NCBI GenBank assembly: GCA_008360955.1
Contig: LUCM01011253.1
Location: 423,691 to 487,690, forward strand
DNA: 64,000 bases
Direction: 5' to 3'
From: Fasciolopsis buskii
Taxonomy: Eukaryota > Platyhelminthes > Trematoda > Plagiorchiida > Fasciolidae
The position numbers and the translations under genes are program-made. Positions 10,037-25,000 of the stretch are shown one piece after another (position 1 is the first letter of the stretch; every line of letters begins with the position of its first letter). The notes below the pieces were generated by a model. It did no database searches. It was not told where the DNA came from and saw only the letters and a list, made by a program, of their open reading frames with translations.

Positions 10037-13000
10037 CTAATCACATAGTCCTTTAGTCATGCTAGGGACGATCACTTCCCCCGTACAACAACATTCAACC
10101 AGTCAGAATGCACTTTTAGAAATGCTGAACTTGCACTGTACAACAAATTTTGCTACAAAGCAAACAACTGATTGTGCATTATTAGACTAACATCTGCATC
10201 GATCAAGAATAACGGAAAGTCAAACTTTGCGCAAACCAGAAACACATAAAACATGCTCTCTCAAACAGTAAACAGGTCGCATATTCTATTTTCGGCTCAT
10301 GGAATTAGATTAGGAAATAGTGATTCCTTATAGAACACCTCTTAAGAGGACTCATTTCACAGGCACAACAGGGAAATGGCAGCGTTGCTTCGGCTAGAAT
10401 AGAATCCACCCGACAGGAGGACATAGCTGTCTCATTTCAATAAACAGCTGATGGAAACGAGAAAAACAGTGATCACAGCCAAGACATTTGCTGTGAAGCG
10501 ATCAAAGAATGATAAACGAACTATGATTTTTCTCTAACGAACGGTCAATATGTACATTCCTATTAATATTGGCACCATTATAAATATTCAGCGTGCTAAT
10601 TCCAACATTGCTTGTACTATTATCTTTATGACTGGAATGAATTTCGTGGTCCAAGAATCAAACGGCGCAAATCCAACAACGCTGCATCGTGACTAACTAA
10701 GAGAGCACTATTGGTTTCATGTGGAAATGGCTCTTAAACTGTGGCCCAAAGCCCCTAAACTGGGAAAAACGCTGAATTAATGGTTTTATTGATTCCTATC
10801 AATAATAATGACTTTTCTGTCATTAAAGTATCCTTGGGGATTGTTCACGGTCTTTGTCAACCGTTTAGGAACAGATGAAGGTCATCTAGAACTCTTAGTG
10901 CTTCCCACGGGCTCTCAAGTGACAATCGAAGTCCTCTAAATTATCTCCATAAGCTATTAAAAAGGAGAGAACCTAAACCATTCCTACCGTTGATGTTACC
11001 ATTTAATAAGTAAAATTTTTATCGCTACCATTATTATTGACAATACTGCTGCTGAGATACCAAAATGTTGCAGATACAACGCAGCAACGTTACTAATAAT
11101 AACCACTTTGCAATGCCAATTCAGATCAATGCAAAGCAGTTGACCAACTACTTTTCCGACCAGCTGTGCCGTTGATAATTAAGTAAAACAAGTGGCGTGA
11201 TTCACGACACCTGATGAATGTTAACGGTCTAACATGTAGTCTGCACTGTCAAGCAGCATTGCATTCGCCTTAACTCTTCCAGGTTATCGACAGTCGCATA
11301 GTTCACATGGCCATCGATCGACTACCAAGTGACTTGGGTTACCGTCACGCTTGCACTTGCCACTTTGGGCATAAGCGAATGATAACCCCTCAGAAAAATC
11401 AATTAGATTAACACCCTAGCGGTCTTCCACCGGGACACGGAACTTCTAGACTAATTTTTGTACCATATTTCAGCGAAAATATAAAATTAGTTTATTCACA
11501 GTTTTGAAACAACTATTTAGTATGTGCAAGTCCATGCAACTTTTGTTAATAACGTCAGAGTGAATTTTTGAACAACTCCGCCTAGTGAAAAATTACTCCT
11601 GGGATATCACTACGTTTGCCGGTCTGAGGCGCTTTTCCTTCCCCAGAGGACGTTAAATTTCCAAGGGAATTTTCCATCATCTTCTGTTTCCACAAAAAGC
11701 TTGTGCAGTATGTTCACCGTGGAATGTACAGCTAACTGTCTAATCGAATTAAAAGCGACGCACATGATATTTTAGTTGTTGGGAATGGGACGTGAAGACC
11801 GTGTTACCCGTTAATGAACGTGACATTTCGTTGAACACACCACTTATAACATTCCTATTGAAAATATCCTGCGAACAAATTTCCAGTGATAGAAAAATTC
11901 ACACTGCAAAGATTAATGTAATGCGGTTTTAAATCATTGTACATCTAGCTAAATTTTACCAGTCGTGAAAATTACACTCGTTTAGAATGATGCTAAGAGA
12001 GTAGATAAGAGATGCAATACTCTGTGTGATGACTTGCGTTGCGCGTTTTTCGAATGTTTTTTGCTGTGTTCCATATTTTAATTGTCTTATCTATTTTAGA
12101 TTTCGTTCATTAGCCACCCCAGATGGTCTGTTTTTGATTAGGCATTTGGTATTATTTCTTTTGATCGTGACTGGATTTCCACTCATCACAAGAAACCCAC
12201 ACAGTATTAAGTCGGAAGACCCGAGTTTGACGCTGTTTGATTCGTTCCCTTTTTTGAGCATTTTACTCTCGATTTCTGCTTACAGGTCTAATCAAAAGGA
12301 AACCACTTCGTTTGGGCGTAATCTACAGAAAATCCTGAGGCAGTGTTGTTTTTGTTCCCGTTTGCACCGATCTCGGAACTCAACCTTTTTCTCGGTGGTT
12401 GTTTGCTTATTAATCTCTTGTGAATAAAGACTTGCCTTCTAAATCAGTGCAGTTTAATATCTTACTGTTTTAAAATCGTTGCTGGTCGTTGGAAGAGGAT
12501 CGGTCTTGCGACCCCTGATTACACACAGCCTTGGTTATTATGCACACAGTTCGTTGGCCGGCGGACAATCCCGGTCCTTCGTCCTAACTGTCAAGCTTAT
12601 TTTCAATTTAATCCTTATGAATTCGTGGGTATGCCAAACTTAGCAAGTCGAATCTGCTCCCTTCCGCATGTGAAACAATTTACGCTTGGTTGGTACTTAG
12701 AAGGCACAAAATTTGTTCTTTATTTTACCAGATGGCTCAGTTGTCGGAATTTACTAGTCCCTAATTGACCTAAGAATAAATTACTCGAAACATTCCGAGT
12801 GGGTGAAATCTATGTGCGGTGTGGCTACAGCACCCAAATCTGTTGACTTAGTTTCCTGTCTTTCATAGAACTTTTAACAACAAGCGTCTCTCATAGGTTT
12901 TAATAGCTGGTTAACTATTTGAATTTGACTTCAAATATCAATCTGGACTATTCTCTGTCGATGTTTGAAACCGCCAGTCATTTCTGGGATCCCCAGTGGT

Positions 13001-16000
13001 GAATAAATATAAGGGAATGAATCGCACTCGTTCCTAGGCTTTCACAATAACCCGACCAAATTTTATTCTTACTTTCAATCAAAGTATGCTTACGAAGCAC
13101 GGGTGCATAGATTTTGTTGTCTGAATATACAGTTTTACAGTCCTGTTAGTTGCCAGCGTTCATCTCCATACGTAGTCTGAAAACCTAATGGCCGAAAACG
13201 GCAGTCAGATGTACTGACTTCGTGATTTTATTCAAAGAATTTCAACGAAGACAGTTTTGTGAAAGTGTTGGTCAGAGGCGAAGAAAATGAGCCAGGTGGT
13301 TGGTAGATTTTCGGCCCACAGCATAAAGTGTACTGATTTACATTTTTATCTTTATTTCCAGTGGGTGATGCAAAGAACCACTGCGCGTTAGGCCTATTCT
13401 CATGGTGTCAAATTAAACAGATACCAGAGCAAAATCGCACGTTCAATTACTGAATTTGCAGGTAACGGGAATCAAAATGTAAGCCCTCTTTTGACTACCC
13501 CTGTATGGTATGCTTTGTATATCGTTCTGAGCAGACAAAAAATGGCAAAACTACTGTGTTAATTCCATGAGGCAGATCAAAAGTCCACCAGCTGTACTGC
13601 AATTTGAATAATCCATTTTATAACAATCCTCATTTTGGTACCACTCAGCAGCCTCCCATTTACGAGTACACAATGTGCCTGTGGTATTTTTCTTGTTCTT
13701 TAGGTACTTGTGACATGATTTTCGGTGACCAGCTGTCAGTTTAGGAGATCTTGATATTGTCTTTATGGGAGGCCGTTATATTTCAGCTTAGCTGATGACA
13801 GTATTTCGTTAACAAATGCTCAGACACTACTGAAATAGTGAATGTTTTATCTTTTTCCCTCTGTGATTATTCGATTGTGTAGAACCACCATCGGCTTGGT
13901 AAGCGCACCAACTCATCCGAATGAAAATGTCCGAACTCGTCCGGATCCAGTAAAATTCTAAAACAACATTAAGATGAAGTCATTTATGAGTGGCTGCACT
14001 GATTGTGTTCTGTGTGATCATTCATTAGATTAATTTGAGGTACTGGAGAATAGATTCGCATCTGAATGAAACTTCTATCCGTTTAGTTTACTTAAAACAA
14101 GAAAAACGATTCACACATTCTGCCCGTCAGGTGTATCTGTGTGCATGCAAGCTGAAAGTTGCAGCGTTTCCGATGTAGGCTGATTTATCAAATGGAAGAT
14201 GGGATGAAACATTTCCGCGACAATTTGGGATGAATTAATTTAGAAATATTATTGTGTGAAGTTTGTTCGAAATTCCTTGAATCTGCGGTCAAAAATTTCG
14301 ACCCTCCTCCCCACCCTAAACGCCGTACGCAATGTCTGATCTAAGTGCAAAGTAATGAAAATCTCTCAGGCCTGGAATGACGGACAAGATTCCCCTGCCG
14401 TAATATCCACATGTTGGACAGACTAAATGTCAAAAGCACGTCGTCCAATGATTGACCCACAAGCCGTAACATTCCACATTTTGACATTTATCACCCAGTA
14501 GTATGCATATTGTGCAAGACAGTCGGATGCTTGTGGACAAAAAGAGCTTGAAGTCTAAAACTGGCCGAATGAAGTTAGCTATAAACAATAATACTAATAA
14601 GATTCCTAGGCAGCAATTCATGGGAACAAGGCAATAGACGGATAGATAGACAATCAGTGTCTCCTTGCAGTAATTCTTCCCGCAAGGGTAAATGTGCGCA
14701 GCCGTTCAGCAGTAAGTTGCATGTGGCACGCAAATTGAGGTTGGGACTGAAGTTTTCTCGTTATGGTCACAGCATGCAAGCAGTTACTCGCATTGGCTTG
14801 CGTGTCCCTCGGATTTTCCAGGACCAAGTGATGTTTGGCTCACTGATTTCTTCAAATTTCACGTTCCGTTCTTGAAACTATTTGCTTCAAGTAGATCAAA
14901 TCGGAACCTCACAAGATGGTGCGAAACATAAAGGTTACTTTGGGGCTAAAATCGCCGCGCCTATCTGCATGTGTATATAAACGCACAATGTGGCCAATGC
15001 ATTACACAGATTGCTAAAACGGAGGTGTGTGAAACTCGCAGTCCTCTATTTAGCTACTGGTTGACTGGTATTCGGTATGGATAAATCAATCGAAGCTTTC
15101 CTGACTGACGCATTGCAGAGAACAAAAACGAAAATGAGAGCAAGTTTTTTGAAAAATGATAGACAAATGGGTGAAGCTGACATGGTGCGAGAAATTTTTC
15201 GTTTATTTTTGCCAATTTGTAGTACTCTGAAAAGGTCATCATGTCATAGCAACCGGATTCTAGTGTCACTCGGTCCGACGAAGAAACAAGCAGAGAGCTA
15301 ACAAAATTAGTTCACAGACTGATGTTACTCGATCACCAATCTTCCCTATTATACTTTCGCCGATTTAATCAACCGGGAAAAAATTGACCACATGTTCATG
15401 GCTCTGGAAGATCAGCTTCAGTGTGGATCGCCCGAACGATGAAGTTGGAAAGTGAGCAAAGATTCAAATCTCACCGTGGTTATCGAACTTTATTCGCAAT
15501 GAACCAGAATTTTGTTAAATTCTTCTGATGTGCTCAACAGTCGAAATTCGAAATAATTTATTAGGCTGCTGACTCCAAACAGTTCGCCACGATCATCGAG
15601 CCATCTTTGACGACAGGAGATTTTAGCCATCACTTTTATCCCGATTTCCACTGTCACCCACGGGTTTCGTGCCAACTTTTCCTACTAGCTTTTTTGTTAG
15701 GAGCAATCCACTATGTTACCTGCAATTATATTGGTTGTTATTATTTTCCTACCACTGGGCCATTCAGGAGGATGCTAGACTGATATCACAAGTTTTATCT
15801 ACCGTTCTCCTCAGCCAACTCTAATCGGTGATTTTCGATCTCCCCAAAAGGGCAATATTCTTGACAGTATAAAAAAAGTTCTTGATTCGATTAATGTCCA
15901 CACTTGCTGACTGACGCAGTGATGTATTTCAGCTCCGTCAGGAAAGCCATTCGCAATTCCGTATGTCACGAGTAATCTAATTGGGGGACTGCACCAAAAG

Positions 16001-18359
16001 ACCTTTCAATATTTTCGTTGTCAAGACAAGTAGCATCAACTGATTAGGCTTAATTTAAGTTGATTAAATTTAATTAGTCGTTATTATCTAAAATTTCCTA
16101 TTAGACATCAAATTGTGGTCGACCATGTCGGGCAGAGTTTTACCAAGGTTCACGAGTTTTCGATAAGTACTTTTTTTGCCGCAGCGACCAGGAGGCCAGT
16201 GCATTAAATTTGTTAAGATGGCTATTCGAAAAACGCGGTGTACCTGTATCCACGTTACCTGAATCAGCTAAAAGGTGGAAATGATTTTTAGCAACTACTA
16301 AACAATTAACACTGAACAACACAACTTTTCCTTCTCTCGGAAAGAAGATTTTTCCGGTCTGTGCAGAATTTGACACCTCATTGAATTGGCCAACCGAATA
16401 GTTGATACAATTTTCGCCAGATTTTTCACTGTTTTTCAGGCTCACCTTAGAGAATTCTCAATTACTCTGAAAAAGCAACTTATACAAATGGGGAAAGCAC
16501 TCGAATTTCTTTCTCTCTCCCCCTACCGGCTGACGAACCATCATTGTCAATCTCGGTTATTTTGCGCACTTCAAACGCTTTGAAGTGTGAACTTGATCTA
16601 ACTAGCGAAGAACGATTTGCTTTGATTCATTTATTGTACACCTCACTGAGCAGAACAACTTGCCTGATTTTGTCCTCACCGTTGCCCTTTCTTGTGTAAT
16701 CACCCAACATCCGAACAAAATAACCCTTTTTCCGTTTGTAATTCATGCGCAGTAGAGAACAGCAAAATGGAACTTTGCCAGTAAACCGAAATGTTTTTTG
16801 GGGCAAAGACAATTTCGCATAGAAAATTTGCACTTAAACCAACAATAAACAAGTGGAATACCTCAATATTTCATCTACGACAAGAAGACTAGTCCAAATT
16901 TATCACTGGACTGGCTCAACTCGTATAGACCCACTGTATTCTGGTTTTGTAGAACGCAGTTCGTGACAATGGAATAAAAGAAGAAGAAATTATCTGATTC
17001 CATATTTTATCTCGCTACCCTGGGCTTTGTTCCAGGATTCACGGTACTTTACTCCCACTTGGTAACCAGTGACCTGATTTCATACCCTTTTCCAGTGATT
17101 TTCATGCGCTGAGCTGATCCGTCAGTGTGTTTAATCCTCCCAGCTGTGCCCCAGTGCGTAAGCTTTCGACAAAACCCAATCCATTTTTTATTCACGAAAT
17201 TATTTATCACATTTTTGTTCCCGTCCAACCATTCGATTTGACCTTTGATTTTTTTTCGTAAAAAAGCCTGTATATATCTGTCCCAAGTCATGATTTGTTT
17301 ATTTGCAAGTGAAACCGGATGTAATTGCGTTGGCTGACCCCCACGAATCTATTATGCTGACTGTTCTCATTGTCTCGTCTCGTCTTTCCACAAATTTTTC
17401 AGCACACCTGTTTGGAATGAGAATATATTATTTTCATCATTCATTGCTATGGCAGCAAACAACCATTCATTTGTGGCAAGTTGTAATGAAACAACTAGAC
17501 TGTGACATCAGACTAACTGAATTGTGGATTTAGTGTTTCATCTTAGGACAGTCTCGGAAGTTTAGACAAATTTGCACCCGTACACACACGCACTTGGGGA
17601 ATAGGTCGGAAAGTACGGGGATGAAAACCGTTTGAACATTTCCGCCTTGAGGAGATCCGATTTAAGTTAATCTAATGTACTTCTTTACCTCTGACTGACG
17701 AGAGATGCCGTCCATTGTAAACGGAAGTTAAGTGAACATTGTGCAGGATGATTATGAACTAATCTCATGATCAGTATGGGTTACTTTGTGTGATCCCGAT
17801 TAGAATGCACAGGTGCCGCCAATTGTGATACGCTAGAAATTTATCTTAGTAACTAGGTCCTGGTTCTTAATATGTTTGAGGTAATTACGACCTCCACAGA
17901 ATGACGCAAATTAATTCTCAGTCCTGAGTAACTGAAGACGGTTCTGGACCATGTTGTCAGCATTTGAACATGCGCGACCTTGGTTCCCATTAATCTTCAT
18001 TCTGGGTTACAATCATATTCACTAAAAAGATCATTTGTTCTTCAGAACTTGTTCATTCAGCCTTTATGTCCCCGTTTAGTTTTACTCCTTGCTAAAGCCA
18101 TACGAAGGTCTTTAATAACTTAAAGACGCATTATTAAATAGCTTGCAAAAGTAATTTAAAGAGAAAAATGAACAACTTACGGAAAGAAAGATATTTAGTT
18201 TAAGTGAACGTTAACCCCGAAATTCTGGTCATTTGATTGCTATTCGTTAAATATTTGTATTGTCTTTGTTTCGCGCTACCCCACGACAGAAGAGAGGATT
18301 AGGATTCTGAGGCTCCAAAGGCTTCGATTTGCCATGGTACCTGTTGTTGATTAATTTAA
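10037..18359. other. Long AT-rich stretch, no firm gene
   Basis: I see no conserved domain. The longest frame (12026-12427, plus) is Phe/Leu/Ser-rich with no splice support. A strong pyrimidine-tract acceptor ending at 13887 followed 16 nt later by GTAAGC at 13904 could be a micro-exon, but 16 nt gives nothing to translate against. At 10980-11045 and nearby there are ATT/ACC-type degenerate triplets. Confidence 0.4.
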
Positions 18360-19293
18360 CGTAAACAGAAGTACGATTTATCAAGCTGCCTGCAGCGAGA
18401 CCTTTACGAGAACGGAGGTCGGAAACCTATTGCCACGAAACAGGAAGACAATTTAATTTATATAGCCCCAAAAAGACAATATCGAAATCGTTGCGGGCAT
18501 TAAAAAGGGACGATTCGCCGAATCATTCCTACTCCCTTCGGAGAAGAAGGATGAAAAATTTGAATTGCCGCAAGTATCATCTGATATTGAGCCGACCTTG
18601 AACCAGCCACACACGAATCCCCGTATCGCATTTGCCCAGGAATTCATATCTCGATTTGCATCCTTCTGGAGGTCGGATTTTTCACTGTCGGATGTATGTC
18701 TTATGATGGGTCTTGAAAAACTAACAAGAAAGCCATTTGCGGAAAGGACTTTCCAAAAACACTTATTTCACCGGTCCAAAATGTCTCGCATCCATCAAAA
18801 CTTTTCATTTGGACCGGAGTAAAACATGAACAACCTTATCTTCGGACTTCCATTGAATGTCCGATGAACAGGATGAAATTCGTCTCTGTGGCAATGAACA
18901 TGTTCACGGAATTCAGCAAACGCAGTTCTCCTGGGAAATTACTAATCTCCCAGGACCACGCCCCGTGTCATGTTTTACGAGAGGTTAGTAGATATATTAA
19001 CTCATGAGCATTGGATTCAATGTTATTTCATTTAAAACGGATGAAAGATTCCAATGCTCTAAAATTCAATTTATTCGGCTGTCCCCCTCCAAAAGTTCAG
19101 ATTTAAACGCTATTGAAAACTTGTTTCCCGTCTTGAAAAGACAAGTTAACGAGATACGTCCGCATCGGTTACCGAAGTGCAAGATGTGATGGGGAACAAA
19201 ATTGAAAGTGACTTCGTAACAAAATTGGTGGACTCCGTGCGAAAAAGGATGGTTAAAATACTCAAGCACGAGAGAAGAACTAGTGATTATTAG
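18360..19293 (+). pseudogene. Decayed Tc1/mariner-type transposase
   Basis: Fragments in all three plus frames follow the order of a Tc1-like transposase. Near 18370-18450 there is a helix-turn-helix-like NRSTIYQ followed by NGGRKPIATKQED, at 18565-18660 a linker ending NPRIAFAQEF, at 18951-18971 QDHAPCH (second catalytic Asp), and at 19085-19135 SDLNAIENLFPVLKRQV, which carries the third acidic catalytic residue. A C-terminal piece FVTKLVDSVRKRMVK runs to a stop at 19291-19293. At least three frameshifts and several stops separate these pieces. The distance from the Asp codon (18954) to the Glu codon (19115) is 161 bp, longer than the roughly 105 bp of a DD34E enzyme, so an insertion probably lies between them. 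Terminal inverted repeats were not identified. Confidence 0.75.
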
Positions 19294-21405
19294 TATAAAG
19301 GAACATCAAAACTCCCAAATTGCCCTTATGATTTCGCTTTGAATAGATCACAATGGTTGCCCATTTAAAACTCCGTTACTACTTGCTGATTCCGAAAGAT
19401 ATAAATACAAGCGTCTCTACTCGTGTGAAGCAATGAACGGAGGCGAAAAGTTTCAATCAGTAATGTTGCTTATTTAAGTTCATGCTAGCTCACCGCTTCA
19501 TTTTATCGTGATCACTTTAATTTCCGTTAATGAGATTATCTAGTGAGAAGTGGTAGCCCTCCATGTCCCACTATTCTTCTACTGCGTAATCCATTGATTT
19601 CGTTCGAGGTAATTGTTGCAATACCCTTATCCCAGTGCTTTTGCGAATGCGCACATTTCGACCCAACACCCGCTGTTAGCCTTGCCCATTTCGTGATGCG
19701 ACCAAACGACAGTTGCGCGTATCGAACTACGTGAAGGTGGTATGAGGAGCCACATCTCAAACAAGGGAGTACAACAGGATGATGAAATCCAGTCGTTGTG
19801 ACGATGCACACAAGTACCAAGTCATCAATGTTCACATTCAGTTACTCTTTGCTCCAATGGTTTCTGTCCCATAGTTCTTCGTTTGTGAACTGGTTGTACC
19901 ATGTTTCATTTGCACAAAGCGTCTGTTGGAGAAATTCAATTATTCTCACCGAGTTCGAAATCGTGGTCGGTTTTCTCGTGTTGAAATCGAATAAAATGAG
20001 AATTTTAAGTTTAGATCTCACATCTGCTTGACCCAAGATCACCTTAAGGATTGGAACGTGAAGCCGGTTTCTCAAGTTGTGTCCGGATCGATATGGTTGA
20101 TATACTAAATTTTTTAATCCGCGGATGAGATTATCAGGGGATGCACCGAAATCCGTTTTGATCTTCATGCTGTTTGTTTTTCTTGGTTCGCATAAACGAC
20201 TGAGCTCCATTATTCCCTAATCTTCCACTCGCGATGGAGTATCTCGGATCGACTAAACTTGAAATCGGACATTAGTAAGCTGAAATCTGTATACAGTTCA
20301 CCGCGACAATGACAGAAGCCGATGGTCGATTATGGAGGACCACACACGGACGCAAGGAATACGTAGACTTGAATTCAAACACGCACACACACTGTTCAGG
20401 GGTACTCGGCTAATTGGTGATTGATCTAGTTACGCACGTGATCGGGATACACTCAGAACTCGTGGAAATTCATACGTAAAGCGCAAATGGACCCACATGG
20501 ACAAATACATACATTCGAGAGCACAAAAAACTCAGACACACATGCATACAAAAGTATACACTAGGCCATGCTAACGGCGAAAAACTGCTCGATGTGACCA
20601 AGTGGGATTGTGAATAAGACTTCGAAATTGGTCAACAATAGACGAAACCCAAAGCACTAGTAATTGCTAATCACCTTTAAAAGGATCACTCTGACAACAA
20701 TTCTTTCGTCGGCGTATACCTGGTTACCATGTGCTAACTGCAATTAACACCTTTAACTCTGCGGATCAGAAAATTATGTTAGTATACATTGTCTAAACTG
20801 ATTTATTTCTACCGGTTTCCTTCTCCCCTCGGAAGTATATCTTGTTAATAATGCCTCCGTTGTTTTGTGAACGCTCAGTTTTTTCTGTATGGTTGAGGCT
20901 TACCTGAAGTGGGATTGGCCTGCTCCGTAGATTCTACGAAGCACTAGACTGGATTTGGTTTAGCACAGCTGACGGATGGCGGCTGACCGGCATGATACAC
21001 ATATTATTGATGAGGCGTTCAGTTGTTTGGCCCTTCAGTGTTTACTGATTCCTGCTGATTGATTCTTACCTAATAATTACTCTAAAATTTGTTCGCATCG
21101 GGCAGTGGTGAAATTTTTGTCATTTGCTTGCTCCAATGCACAAGTTTAAGTCCCCTGATGCGGGCCTTTGAAGAGTACAGTTGCACCTGTTTAATAAACG
21201 TTCACACACAAAAAGTATGCGCGTCTTACTACTATTACTATAAAAGCAGTCAGATTTTATGCGAAACTTTGTAAATGATTATTGTTGTGCTAGTGGACCC
21301 TGGGAGGAGCTGTATCACCGAAGTGGTGAAAACATATGTATGTTAACAACGATCCTACCAATCTTGCGTGTTGTTGGGACTAACTGCATATCCTGAACAA
21401 ATCTA

Positions 21406-21427
21406 ACACACACACACACACACACAC
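21406..21427. repeat. (AC)n microsatellite
   Basis: About eleven perfect AC dinucleotides, continuing into an imperfect CACGCATGCACAC stretch. Confidence 0.9.
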
Positions 21428-21954
21428 GCATGCACACTCATTTTCACATGCTGACACGCAGAGTAGGACGAAGGGAAAATACTGACCACGTCTACTCTTC
21501 TTCTACCATAGTTGTTCGTCACTAGTAGCTTCCCAGATAGACTGTACTCATCACTCCAGAAATACTTGACAGGAAAGGCATAGCGAGTATTGTCGCGGAT
21601 ATACCAAGTTTGTCTGCTTATTTATCCCTCCCAGGTTTGGTTACCTTTGGGACTGTTCCTCATTTAGAAAGGTTCCTGCACCATTTGCGCACCTCAGTGG
21701 TTCTCTGCTCAAAAGATTGACCCCCTCCCGCACCCCCGTTTGACGTGCGCATATTCACACTTGCGAACGAGTCCGAATTTCCATATTTTGTGTTGGTGGG
21801 TGCATCGGTGTGAGCGTAATTCAGAAGCTTTCTATGTCACCAGTTTTTGCTGATTTTCGACGACCCAACGAGAATTTTATGACTCCCATGAAAACCGGAT
21901 TTATGATGGACATCTAACTTCAACCCCTGCCTCGTCGTTCTCGCATTCCGAAAT

Positions 21955-22015
21955 ACCAGTAACAGCCGTAGCAGTAACAGTGAGAATAGCAACAATAGCA
22001 TCGGTAGCACTCGCG
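21955..22015 (+). repeat. Degenerate trinucleotide tract
   Basis: Imperfect AGC/AAC/AGT triplets. One plus frame reads as a Ser/Asn-rich peptide, comparable to the 6286-6420 tract. It is treated as repeat and not as coding sequence. Confidence 0.45.
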
Positions 22016-22074
22016 ACTTTCTCGGTGTCACAAAAACCCCGATCCTTGAGCATCGGTGCACAAGAGTTCACGTG

Positions 22075-22088
22075 CACACACACACACC
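22075..22088. repeat. Short (CA)n tract
   Basis: Seven CA dinucleotides followed by an interrupted CCTCACACATGCACC. Confidence 0.7.
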
Positions 22089-25000
22089 CTCACACATGCA
22101 CCAAACGTGAGAATATTGAGAACCTCAAAATAGGGCCAAACTACAAAGGTAAAGAAAGGGCGGTGCCCATAACACGAGCTGTAACTGGCATTCTTAATTT
22201 TTGATGGCAGGGGGGAGGGACTGAGTCTTTTTACATAACTTTGTACCATCAATTATGACGGACAAAAACTGAGGGTGGAATTCTTTTATAAGGAACTAAT
22301 AGTTTTATTTCTGCTATTCGTCATCTATGTTTTGCATCATTGTCGAACAAAGGTAATAACTAGCGAACGTTTTGTTGACACTTAATGAGCAATCGTCTGA
22401 TGTTTTTTTCTGAAAAGGATTTTCTCCGAAATTGTACATGCATCCCAGTCGACGTATGAATTTCACATTTACTTCAGACACTTATGTTAACATATCTAGT
22501 TCTGATGAATTGTTTTCACTTGCAAGGAATCCCTTATTTGATAATAGTCTATCTAGAAAAGAAACTCTCTGTCTCCAAAGTGGTTGGCCCAAATGAGAAG
22601 TGGAAAACATCTTTAGCAGAACAGGATTGCACGACCTGTGTCCACGAAAGTTTAATTGTAATTTGTTTGAGAATGATTTTACCGTCAGCCGCTTCTCGTA
22701 CATACTACCTAACGTTGCTTTAATCTTCACCCCAAGTAGCAAAGTTTTGCATTCACGGATTAAAGGAAACCCAACGTTTTGCACCAACTTCCATGTGCTT
22801 TAACAGACTCGAAGTTTAATAAGGGTCATCTAGACTGACCTAGCACAACCACAGTTAGATGGCCAGGCATCTCAAACTAAGTCCATTATGGGTACGTCCA
22901 AGTAATGTAGAATCATGAAGTTAGTGATGGAACTGAGAAATCTGAAATGATTACACCATCTGCCGGTAAACATTTAAATCCGATGTAGCTCTACCTGTGA
23001 CCAGGAAGGAGCCTGTGGATATTAGTTAATCCGTATAGTAACTTTTCGACCGGAAAACTGTGGTTTCGAAACCTTCCATAATTTGTGCCCTTCCAAACCA
23101 GGCAACCTCCACTTGGCCGCAACTATTTGTTTGGTAATGACATATTCTGGCATACCACTGACAGAGATAGTAAGAGCCCAAAAGTGAGATATCGGTATAG
23201 GCTTTTTGTGATTAACAAGGATCACAGATGAGATTAATTTGACTTCTCTGGAACGACTTCAACCAACTGTTAGAAAGCAACGTTATATTAAATGTGAAAC
23301 GAGGCACGGCATTGATCCCCGGTAGTTTTTTAACGAGAAGTAATACCAGGTAAACTATGTCTCTCTAGAATCTCATTTGAATCATTAAGAGGGTGAATAG
23401 ATGATAAGTCGATTTAAGAATCATATGGTGATTCGTCGAAAGATTGTCGTCGGTCAGACAAGGCTAACCTTGAGAAGGAGGACACAAGGCTTGAAAGTAT
23501 TGGTTTTTCGTCTCAGTAGTATATTTTGCATATGAATGGATGAACGAATCATCCTGTGACTGTTAAATGGACTTGTCATCGATTCAAATGAGATTCCAGT
23601 GAGAAACTAAGAAAGGAGCGCAGTAGGATAGGGATGGTTGGCAGAAGAATATCGGGTACGCATTCCTGAAGAACAGCAATAACCGCAAAACTGGTTGTGT
23701 GCTTCCGGGGAAATTTTGTTCATCTATCCATATGCGAAACATACTACTGAGAAGATTGGGTAAAATGTTTTGCCTTAACATACAGATTGAATTGTTCTGT
23801 CTTGTAGGTTAAATTAAAATACAGTGAAATTTTAGGGCTTTGAAAAATTTTGTTCGTCGTAGCTAAGATTGCCGGCTTCCGTGAAACTTATAATTGTTGA
23901 GATTGGCGGTTGAGTGAAATGCGCCTCGACAACAATTGAGCTGACGTTGTCAATGGGTGCACGTGGTTCGCACTAATCTTCTTCTCCCAAGCCTCTCTAA
24001 AATAAGAACTACTGGATGATTCTGTACTCGAAAATATGCATATCATCTTTAGGTTTTACCTCTACGAAAATGAAATTTCACCGTGAAGTGTTGACCTTTC
24101 GTTTGAGAAGCCGTCCTGTGATGTTCGATAGTGTTTCTTATTTTGACGTGAATCTGTTGTCGTCTCCCTCCCCAAGTATACCAAGACGTAGAATTCGGAT
24201 TCGTAGCTGCATTTCGGCGTAATCTGAGTGTGATGACTCGACTTTTGGCTATCAGAGTTAGCTGGATTATTTGCTCTCTCCGCAACTGCAGACGACTTCT
24301 AAATCAAAACGCCTATAAACTGAGTTAATTGAAGATTAACCGGCTTCAAAACTCCTCCCTCTTGCATATCTCTTAGCTGGTGGTTTCAAAATTCCAACTT
24401 CCTCCTAGTCGGATCTGTATTCACTTTTGTCTTTCTGGACGAAAAAGGAAGAAAATACATCAAGTCTTTTCGTGGATAGTTTGTGTTCTGGCAGTTTGGG
24501 TGGTCTCACAGTTGCCGTAGTTCAGCCACCTGACTTAATGCACTTTTTTCTTCTTTCTTCTGCTTTTTTGTATTCTTCATATGGATTTGGATGGCTTGTG
24601 AGCAACTGAGAGGCTTTCAAACTGGAATAGTCTAGCAGTTACCTGAAATAGATCGTTGACCTGTGGCAAGGTAATTATTCTATCTGATAGCACTTTTGGA
24701 TAGTTTCTGTACTTACTTCGGGCAAGATTCTACTTAAAAGATTTGTCTAAAGCGTGTTTTACTGCGACATTTTAATATGATGGGTTGTCGTGCTGTATTG
24801 GATTTTAGCTCTTGAGAACGCGGTCCGGATACACGACTTTTCGGTTATTTGCATGACTGTCTGCACACACTTGTTTCCAACCTAAGCACCTAGTTCAGCG
24901 ATCTCAGTCTTCGTGGAATGCAGCGGAATTCCAACCTGAGTGCAAATTACTCCGTTTAACTTAATTTCCAAATTAATATTCTGAAATGCTTGTTAAAAAA

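Noticed and set aside
12026..12427. 133-codon plus ORF
   Set aside because: Phe/Leu/Ser-rich translation of T-rich DNA, with no splice sites, motif or start context.
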